NCBI GenBank assembly: GCA_030432795.1
Contig: JAUILW010000143.1
Coordinates: 1 to 7,589 of the forward strand
Source: Gammaproteobacteria bacterium
Lineage (GTDB): Bacteria; Pseudomonadota; Gammaproteobacteria; Pseudomonadales; Azotimanducaceae
DNA: 7,589 nucleotides
Reading direction: 5' to 3'
Shown: positions 1 through 4,693 of the stretch, piece after piece
Layout of the letters: every line of letters starts with the position of its first letter
Numbering within the stretch: the stretch's first letter is position 1
The notes under the pieces: model-generated
Databases searched by the model: none
What the model was told of the DNA's origin: nothing
What the model saw: only the letters and a program-made list of their open reading frames with translations
Translations under genes and position numbers: made by a program

Positions 1-259
1 CCTCATCGATGTTCAGCCCGGCAGCAAACTCCGCCAGATGCGCCTTGGCCTGCTCATGAATCTGATCCTGTATGCTGGACAGATCCATGGGCACATCGCC
101 CCCATAGGCGAGGCTCAAGGGTTCAATGACGTGCACGATGTGCAGCTCGGCAGCGCTGGCTTTGGCGATGGCAAGCGCACGGCGTGCGACCGGCGTAGAT
201 TCCTCCGTGAGATCCACGGCGAGCATGATGCAGCGGTAGTCTTCAGGGATTCCCGTCAT
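1..259 (-). CDS. Universal stress protein (UspA family), N-terminal part, cut by window edge
   Basis: The first 86 residues of a small cytoplasmic stress protein are present; the C-terminus lies outside the window. The protein begins MTGIPEDYRCIMLAVDLTEE and continues with a helix (residues about 22-35, PVARRALAIAKASA) and a beta strand ELHIVHVIEP. This is the usual start of the Usp alpha/beta fold: a first strand with a conserved Asp (D16), a helix, then a second strand ending in HV. UspA-type proteins of this class act as dimers in starvation and stress survival. The ATP-binding G-2x-G-9x-G motif would be downstream and cannot be checked, so ATP binding is open. The start is supported by AGAGG about 7 bases upstream (complement of 265-270). 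The gene is divergent from the 361-903 gene. The family call is firm; the exact paralogue is not identified. Confidence 0.93.
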   Translation of the reverse strand, partial: MTGIPEDYRCIMLAVDLTEESTPVARRALAIAKASAAELHIVHVIEPLSLAYGGDVPMDLSSIQDQIHEQAKAHLAEFAAGLNIDE

Positions 260-299
260 AGCGTACCTCTGAGATTGCCTCGGATCGGGATTTGCGGCG

Positions 300-327
300 A
301 CCATATCACAACCCACGCCGGCCACAA
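300..327 (-). promoter_or_regulatory. Candidate promoter for the universal stress protein gene
   Basis: Read on the minus strand, TTGTGG (322-327) and TATGGT (300-305) are separated by 16 bases. The -10 is preceded by TGA, making an extended -10 (TGnTATGGT). It would give a leader of roughly 35 bases before the start codon at 259. The -35 match is poor (3 of 6), so the call rests on the extended -10 and the position. No equally convincing promoter was found on the plus strand for the divergent gene. Confidence 0.35.
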
Positions 328-360
328 GGGGTACCGCGGGGCTGTCCAACGGAGCGCACT

Positions 361-903
361 ATGGCATGGTTGTGGATTGTACTCGCGCTGATACTTGCTA
401 TCGGCCCTATTGCCTATCTGGTGCCGAGCCGGCGCGATCGCCGCCTGGCCAAGCTGCGCATGCAGGCGCGCCTGGAGGGTGGTCTGGTAGAGCTTGAGAA
501 TCTGCCGAAGTTGAACGCGCAGGCCCACGAGCGGGTCAGCGCTGGCGGCATTGCCCGCGACCCCAAGCAACCTTGCGCGCGCTACTTGCTGGCCGGTGGC
601 AAGGCGCTGCGCGACACGCCGGAACTGCAGGTGCTCAAGCACCCGGACGGCAGCTGGCAGCGCGACCCGGCGGTGGGCAGGCCCGTGGCTGCCACGTGGC
701 TGGCGCTGCTCGAGTCCGCTGCTGAGGGGTTGCCTTCAGATACTCTGGCCATCGCCCTGCGTGACCGCCACGTGAGCGTCTGCTGGCTGGAGTCGCACCC
801 AGCAGACGAGGCGACGGTAACCGCGCTCTACGGCGCGTTGCGTGCCCTGCGTGACGCGGCGTGCGAGTTGGCAAAGCCCCTCGAAGAAGACGAAATGCCT
901 TGA
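361..903 (+). CDS. Small N-terminally membrane-anchored protein of unknown function, upstream of topA
   Basis: A 180-residue protein. It has one hydrophobic segment at the very N-terminus (residues about 2-21, MAWLWIVLALILAIGPIAYL) followed at once by an arginine/lysine-rich stretch (PSRRDRRLAKLRMQARLEGG). By the positive-inside rule this suggests an inner-membrane anchor with the remaining ~155 residues in the cytoplasm. The rest is a soluble, mixed-composition domain with no catalytic motif I recognise, ending in an acidic tail (LEEDEMP). The start at 361 is supported by GGAG at 351-354, six bases upstream; a start at 292 in the same frame would add unrelated residues before the anchor. A similar small anchored protein sits beside topA in Pseudomonas (recalled synteny, not checked). 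Such proteins are sometimes annotated as YajC-like because of the short anchor, but nothing here supports a secretion role. It is a real gene by codon phase and RBS; function unknown. Confidence 0.88.
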   Translation: MAWLWIVLALILAIGPIAYLVPSRRDRRLAKLRMQARLEGGLVELENLPKLNAQAHERVSAGGIARDPKQPCARYLLAGGKALRDTPELQVLKHPDGSWQRDPAVGRPVAATWLALLESAAEGLPSDTLAIALRDRHVSVCWLESHPADEATVTALYGALRALRDAACELAKPLEEDEMP

Positions 904-924
904 GCCGTATTGACCGCACAGTGC

Positions 925-1008
925 GCCTCGCAGGGTGATTCGAGGCCGCGAGTAGGGCCGATCCGCGAGGGGTGATTTTGAGATAGGTTCTTGACACGCC
1001 TTCGAGGC
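925..1008. repeat. Repeated GCCT/CGAGGC dyads around the topA promoter
   Basis: GCCTCG (925-930) and CGAGGC (941-946) form a 6-bp inverted repeat with a 10-base loop. TTCGAGGC recurs at 1001-1008 inside the topA promoter spacer, where GCCT-TCG-AGGC (998-1008) is itself a small dyad. GGGTGATT also occurs twice, at 933-940 and 970-977. There is no T run after the first dyad, so it does not look like an intrinsic terminator of the upstream gene. It could be an operator or chance in GC-rich DNA. Confidence 0.3.
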
Positions 1009-1020
1009 AAGTCATATAAC
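991..1020 (+). promoter_or_regulatory. topA: Sigma-70 promoter of topA
   Basis: A perfect -35 box TTGACA (991-996) and a 5-of-6 -10 box TATAAC (1015-1020) are separated by 18 bases. The next bases, GGCGCGC (1021-1027), are a very GC-rich discriminator. Promoters with GC-rich discriminators and long spacers are commonly sensitive to DNA supercoiling and to ppGpp. That fits topA, whose expression is known in E. coli to rise with negative supercoiling. Start of transcription is expected near 1026-1028, giving a leader of about 100 bases. Confidence 0.8.
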
Positions 1021-1035
1021 GGCGCGCAATTCCAA

Positions 1036-1097
1036 TCCCCCGTTGCTGCTTTGGCGTCCATCATTTTGTTTGGTCAGCACATGCTTCTAACGGGGGA
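1036..1097 (+). other. Long-range stem in the topA 5' leader
   Basis: TCCCCCGTT (1036-1044) is exactly complementary to AACGGGGGA (1089-1097), a 9-bp perfect stem rich in G:C that closes a 44-base loop. Within the loop GCTG (1045-1048) can also pair with CAGC (1075-1078), extending the helix after a bulge. The stem ends nine bases before the Shine-Dalgarno sequence at 1106-1112. It lies wholly inside the untranslated leader predicted from the promoter at 991-1020. I do not recognise it as a known riboswitch or thermosensor class; the pairing is seen, a regulatory role is inferred. Confidence 0.5.
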
Positions 1098-1105
1098 CAC
1101 CATTA

Positions 1106-1112
1106 TAGGAGG
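1106..1112 (+). promoter_or_regulatory. topA: Ribosome binding site of topA, unusually far from the start codon
   Basis: TAGGAGG is a near-perfect Shine-Dalgarno sequence but ends 15 bases before the ATG at 1128, against a usual 5-9. There is no in-frame ATG, GTG or TTG closer to it. A 4-bp mini-hairpin CGGC-TCCC-GCCG (1114-1125) lies exactly between and would bring the effective spacing down to about three bases if formed. Confidence 0.7.
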
Positions 1113-1127
1113 CCGGCTCCCGCCGCC

Positions 1128-3866
1128 ATGGCTCGCTCTCTCGTCATCGTCGAATCACCCGCCAAAGCGCGCACCATCAATCGCTATCTGGGTAACGCCT
1201 ACATCGTACGGTCGAGTGTGGGCCACATCCGGGATCTGCCCACCGGCGGAAAGCAGAGCGACCCGAAGGAACGCGCCGCCGAAGCGGCAAAAACGCGCAA
1301 GCTGCCGGCTGAAGAGAAGGCCGCGTACAAGGCAGCCCGGGCACGGGCACAGCTGGTGCGCCGGATGGGCATCGATCCGGATAACGACTGGCAGGCGGAC
1401 TACACGGTGCTTCCTGGCAAGGAAAAGGTGGTTGATGAGCTAGTAAAGCTCGCTGCCAATGCAGATGCGGTCTACCTGGCCACGGATATGGACCGCGAGG
1501 GAGAGGCCATCGCCTGGCACCTGCGCGAAACCATCGGCGGCGATCCCAGCCGTTACCGGCGGGTGGTGTTCAACGAGATTACCCGCAAGGCCATCCAGGA
1601 GGCCTTTGAATCCCCGTCCGAGCTCGACATGAATAGGGTCAACGCGCAGCAGGCGCGCCGCTTTCTCGACCGGGTGGTGGGCTTCGAACTGTCGCCGCTG
1701 CTTTGGGCCAAGGTGGCGCGGGGGCTGTCGGCCGGCCGCGTGCAGTCCGTGGCCGTGCGCCTCGTGGTGGAACGGGAACGCGAGATTCGCGCTTTCGAGC
1801 CGGAGGAGTACTGGGAGGCGTTTGCCGATCTGCAGCGCGAAGGCGAGAGCGAAGCGCACAGGTTCCAGCTTGCCCGCGTCGACGGCGAGAATTTCCGCCC
1901 GGACAACGGTGAAGCCACTGAAGCGGTGCTGGAGCGGTTGCGCTCTGCCCGTTTTGAGGTAGCCAACCGCGAGGATCGGCCCACGCGCTCGCGACCCAGC
2001 GCACCGTTCATCACTTCCACGCTGCAGCAGGCGGCGAGCACCCGCCTTGGCTTCAGCGTGAAGAAGACCATGACCATGGCGCAGCGTCTGTACGAGGCGG
2101 GTTACATCACCTACATGCGTACCGACTCCACCAACCTGTCCACGGAAGCGGTGGCTGCCGGGCGCGACTACATCAGTAAGAATTTTGGCGATGCCTATCT
2201 GCCGGATAGCCCGCGCTCCTACGCGAGCAAGGAAGACGCGCAGGAAGCGCACGAAGCCATTCGCCCCTCCAATGTAGGCACCCGTAGCGAACACCTGACA
2301 GGCGTGGACGCCGATGCGGTGCGCCTGTACGACCTGATCTGGCGGCAGTTCGTTGCCTGTCAGATGCCGGATGCGCGGTATCTTTCGACCACCGTCACCG
2401 TCGATGCAGGAGGCTGCGAGCTGCGCATTCGCGGGCGCATCCTGCAGTTCGATGGTTTCACCCGTGTCATGCCAGCGGCTTCCAAGCGCGATGAGGACCG
2501 TCAGCTTCCGGATTTTTCGGTAGGCGAATCCCTCAAGCTCGAAGGGGTGGAAGGGGTGCAGCACTTCACCAAGCCACCGCCGCGCTTCGGCGAGGCGAGC
2601 CTGGTTCGTGAGCTTGAAAAGCGCGGCATTGGCCGCCCGTCCACCTACGCCGCGATCATCTCCACTGTGCAGGAGCGTGGTTACGTCACCCTGCAGAACA
2701 AGCGCTTCTACGCGGAGAAGATCGGCGAGTTGGTTACCGACCGGCTGGTGGAGAAGTTCGATAACCTCATGGACTACGGCTTCACCGCGCAGATGGAAGC
2801 GCAGTTGGATCAGATCGCCGAGGGCGACCTGGCGTGGCGCGAGGTGCTGGATCAGTTCTATGAAGACTTCACCGGCAAGCTCGTCGCTGCGAAGGCAGAC
2901 AAGGGCGGCATGCGTGCCAACGACCCCACCAACACCGACATCGCCTGCCCCAAATGCGGCCGGGTGATGCAGATACGCACCGGCTCCACCGGTGTGTTCC
3001 TTGGTTGCTCCGGCTACGCGCTGCCGCCAAAGGAGCGCTGCACGAACACCATGAATCTGGTGCCCGGCGAAGAAGCGGTGGATGTGGAAAAGGACGACGA
3101 GGCGGAGTCCAAGCTGCTGCGCGCGCGGGAGAAATGCCCGACGTGCTCGACACCGATGACCAGCTTCCTGGTGGATGAGACCCGCAAGCTGCACATCTGC
3201 GGCAACAATCCGGATTGCCCGGGCTTTGCGGTGGAGAAGGGCGCATTCCGCATCAAAGGCTACGAGGGCCCGGTAATCGAGTGCGACAAGTGCGGCGCGG
3301 ACATGCAGCTCAAATCAGGCCGCTTCGGCAAATACTTCGGCTGCACCAATGAGGCCTGCACGAATACCCGCAAGCTGCTGCGCAGCGGTGAGGCTGCCCC
3401 GCCCAAGGCGGATCCAATACCCATGCCTGAGCTAGCTTGTGAAAAGGTGGACGATCATTACCTGCTGCGCGACGGCGCGGCGGGCATCTTCCTGGCCGCC
3501 AGCCAGTTTCCCAAGCATCGCGAAACCCGCGCGCCCCTGGTCAGCGAGCTGATCCCGCACGCCAACGAACTCGATCCGAAGTTCAAGTATCTGCTCGATG
3601 CACCGTTGGCAGACGGCGATGGCCGCCCGTCGGTGATCCGATGGTCTCGCAAGACCAAAGAGCAGTACGTGCAGACCGAGGAAGATGGCAAAGCCACCGG
3701 CTGGAAGGCGTTCTACGATAACGGCCGTTGGGTAGTGCAGGACGCGCCGGCGAAGAGCGCAGCTAAACCGAAAAAGTCGCCAGCAAAGAAAAAGGCTGCG
3801 GCGAAAAAGAAGGTCGCTGCAAAGAAGAAAGCGCCCGCCAACGCCAAGGCTGCGAAAAAGCCTTAA
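1128..3866 (+). CDS. topA: DNA topoisomerase I (type IA)
   Basis: This 912-residue enzyme relaxes negatively supercoiled DNA by single-strand passage. It needs Mg2+ and a covalent 5'-phosphotyrosine intermediate. The N-terminal Toprim domain has the catalytic Glu9 (LVIVESPAKA) and the acidic triad D120, D122, E124 in ATDMDREGE. The active-site tyrosine is Y329 in YITYMRTDST (E. coli Tyr319), and the nearby QQARRFLDRVVG, GLSAGRVQSVAVRL and FITSTLQQAAS blocks are all intact. Three tetracysteine zinc motifs follow: C607/C610/C627/C638, C670/C673/C691/C697 and C719/C722/C739/C744. The ribbon domains with RDGAAGIFLA, SRKTK and KATGWKAFY come last. E. coli TopA (865 residues) ends shortly after the matching GKW. 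Here residues 872-912 are an added lysine/alanine tail. The start MARSLVIVESP aligns exactly with E. coli MGKALVIVESP. The gene has its own promoter and leader, converges on lexA, and is probably monocistronic. Confidence 0.99.
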   Translation: MARSLVIVESPAKARTINRYLGNAYIVRSSVGHIRDLPTGGKQSDPKERAAEAAKTRKLPAEEKAAYKAARARAQLVRRMGIDPDNDWQADYTVLPGKEKVVDELVKLAANADAVYLATDMDREGEAIAWHLRETIGGDPSRYRRVVFNEITRKAIQEAFESPSELDMNRVNAQQARRFLDRVVGFELSPLLWAKVARGLSAGRVQSVAVRLVVEREREIRAFEPEEYWEAFADLQREGESEAHRFQLARVDGENFRPDNGEATEAVLERLRSARFEVANREDRPTRSRPSAPFITSTLQQAASTRLGFSVKKTMTMAQRLYEAGYITYMRTDSTNLSTEAVAAGRDYISKNFGDAYLPDSPRSYASKEDAQEAHEAIRPSNVGTRSEHLTGVDADAVRLYDLIWRQFVACQMPDARYLSTTVTVDAGGCELRIRGRILQFDGFTRVMPAASKRDEDRQLPDFSVGESLKLEGVEGVQHFTKPPPRFGEASLVRELEKRGIGRPSTYAAIISTVQERGYVTLQNKRFYAEKIGELVTDRLVEKFDNLMDYGFTAQMEAQLDQIAEGDLAWREVLDQFYEDFTGKLVAAKADKGGMRANDPTNTDIACPKCGRVMQIRTGSTGVFLGCSGYALPPKERCTNTMNLVPGEEAVDVEKDDEAESKLLRAREKCPTCSTPMTSFLVDETRKLHICGNNPDCPGFAVEKGAFRIKGYEGPVIECDKCGADMQLKSGRFGKYFGCTNEACTNTRKLLRSGEAAPPKADPIPMPELACEKVDDHYLLRDGAAGIFLAASQFPKHRETRAPLVSELIPHANELDPKFKYLLDAPLADGDGRPSVIRWSRKTKEQYVQTEEDGKATGWKAFYDNGRWVVQDAPAKSAAKPKKSPAKKKAAAKKKVAAKKKAPANAKAAKKP
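3783..3836 (+). repeat. topA: Three in-frame 18-base repeats coding AKKKxA in the TopA tail
   Basis: Residues 886-903 are AKKKAA, AKKKVA, AKKKAP, three consecutive six-residue units. The tail from residue 872 to 912 has 16 lysines and 15 alanines in 41 positions, resembling histone H1-like basic tails. The DNA copies differ at synonymous positions (AAG/AAA mixtures), so they are not a recent exact duplication. Confidence 0.8.
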
Positions 3867-3901
3867 CTAGCTGGAGCAAGCAACTGGCGCGGGCGCAGAT
3901 C

Positions 3902-3921
3902 GCTGGTGCTACACCAGCTTT
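3902..3921 (+). terminator. Intrinsic terminator after topA
   Basis: GCTGGTG (3902-3908) and CACCAGC (3912-3918) form a perfect 7-bp stem with the 3-base loop CTA, followed by TTT (3919-3921) and then TGTG. It begins 35 bases after the topA stop codon. The T run is short, so efficiency may be moderate. On the opposite strand the hairpin is not followed by a T run, so it is not an obvious terminator for lexA, whose stop codon lies five bases away. Confidence 0.6.
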
Positions 3922-3925
3922 GTGA

Positions 3926-4570
3926 TCAGATCTGCCGTATCACGCCCACGCTCAGCCCTTCGATGGCGAAGTTCTGCTCGGTGAGGTCCACCTCGATGGG
4001 ATCGTAGGCGTCGTTCTCAGCGATCAGCAGCAACTTGCTGCGGTTTCGGGTGCGCTGCAGGCGCTTCACCGTCACTTCATCTTCGATGCGCGCAACCACG
4101 ATCTGTCCGTTGGCTGCGTCGGTGGTCTTGTGCACTGCCAGCAGGTCGCCGTCGAGAATGCCGACCCCGGTCATGCTGTCGCCCTTCACCCGCAGCAGGT
4201 AATCCGCATGGGGGCGGAAAAAGCCCGGCGGCAGTTCCACGCGATCTTCGATGTGCTCGGTGGCCAGCAACGGCTGGCCTGCGGCGACGCGGCCGATGAC
4301 CGGTATACCAGGCGCCTCGTCATCGGGCAGCCGGATACCGCGGCTGGTGCCGGGAATGATCTCGATGGCGCCCTTGCGTGCCAGCGCCTTGAGATGCTCC
4401 TCGGCGGCGTTGGGTGATTTGAAGCCCAGCTCGCGGGCGATGTCAGCGCGGGTGGGTGGGTAACCGGTGTCGCTGATGTGCGCGCGGATCAGCTCGAGAA
4501 TCTCGGCCTGTCGGGCAGTGAGTTTCTGCCGGCCGGTCTGCCGATTGGAAGGTTGTGGAGCAGTGGGCAT
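3926..4570 (-). CDS. lexA: LexA, SOS-response repressor and self-cleaving protease
   Basis: LexA binds SOS boxes as a dimer and cleaves itself when stimulated by RecA filaments on single-stranded DNA. The 214-residue protein has a winged helix-turn-helix N-terminal domain (residues about 17-81, with LTARQAEILELIR and the recognition region GFKSPNAAEEHLKALARKG). A hinge and the cleavage site Ala97-Gly98 follow in GRVAAGQP, then the C-terminal peptidase domain with nucleophile Ser132 (GDSM) and general base Lys169 (EVTVKRL). These align with E. coli Ala84-Gly85, Ser119 and Lys156 at a constant offset of 13. The offset comes from an N-terminal extension (MPTAPQPSNRQTGRQ) not found in E. coli LexA. 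AGGA five bases upstream of the ATG supports the longer start, and no other ATG precedes the helix-turn-helix domain. The gene is autoregulated through two LexA boxes and converges on topA. No sulA follows, unlike Pseudomonas. Confidence 0.98.
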   Translation of the reverse strand: MPTAPQPSNRQTGRQKLTARQAEILELIRAHISDTGYPPTRADIARELGFKSPNAAEEHLKALARKGAIEIIPGTSRGIRLPDDEAPGIPVIGRVAAGQPLLATEHIEDRVELPPGFFRPHADYLLRVKGDSMTGVGILDGDLLAVHKTTDAANGQIVVARIEDEVTVKRLQRTRNRSKLLLIAENDAYDPIEVDLTEQNFAIEGLSVGVIRQI

Positions 4571-4577
4571 ACTCGTC

Positions 4578-4593
4578 CTGGGGTTTTATACAG
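4578..4593 (-). promoter_or_regulatory. lexA: LexA box, lexA-proximal
   Basis: On the minus strand this reads CTGTATAAAACCCCAG, matching the gammaproteobacterial consensus CTGT-N8-ACAG except for one base in the right half (CCAG). It lies eight bases upstream of the lexA start codon, just after the expected transcription start, and overlaps the ribosome binding site (AGGA, complement of 4576-4579). The second lexA operator of E. coli has the same CCAG half-site. Confidence 0.85.
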
Positions 4594-4596
4594 GTG

Positions 4597-4612
4597 CTGG
4601 AATTATATACAG
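4597..4612 (-). promoter_or_regulatory. lexA: LexA box, lexA-distal, covering the lexA -10
   Basis: On the minus strand this reads CTGTATATAATTCCAG, again CTGT-N8-CCAG with an AT-rich core. It is three bases from the proximal box (centres 19 bp apart, about two helical turns, so both dimers would sit on nearly the same face). It contains the lexA -10 element, so a bound repressor would block RNA polymerase directly. Confidence 0.88.
4602..4607 (-). promoter_or_regulatory. lexA: -10 element of the lexA promoter
   Basis: A perfect TATAAT on the minus strand, embedded in the distal LexA box. The region 17 bases further upstream (ATGCAA, 4625-4630) is a poor -35. Transcription would start near 4595, giving a leader of about 25 bases. 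Confidence 0.65.
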
Positions 4613-4693
4613 CACATTCGACGTTTGCATAGCCCCAGGCCGATCGCGTCGTTACACTGCGCGCCCATCTGCAATCGCCTTGATTCTCTGCCT

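Noticed and set aside
38..391. A 117-codon plus-strand frame across the left edge
   Set aside because: It is antisense to the universal stress protein gene and runs through its promoter region; the minus-strand product is clearly recognisable.
925..946. Inverted repeat after the 361-903 gene as an intrinsic terminator
   Set aside because: The stem is only 6 bp with a 10-base loop and no T run follows.
1081..1443. ATG at 1081 in the topA leader as a leader peptide or alternative gene
   Set aside because: It has no SD, is out of frame with topA, and stays open deep into topA in a shadow frame with Arg/Pro-rich sequence.
1440..3194. A 584-codon open frame antisense to topA
   Set aside because: It lies entirely within topA, whose reading is certain. 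Its product is rich in His/Arg/Gly/Leu with no recognisable domain, and such frames are common opposite GC-rich genes.
3926..4570. The lexA neighbourhood as a prophage repressor locus
   Set aside because: The protein aligns with chromosomal LexA throughout, including cleavage site and autoregulatory boxes, and no phage genes or attachment sites flank it.
4478..4693. Longer start (ATG at 4478) for the barrel protein
   Set aside because: It would overlap lexA by 93 bases, run through the LexA operators, and place about 72 unrelated residues before a well-formed signal peptide.
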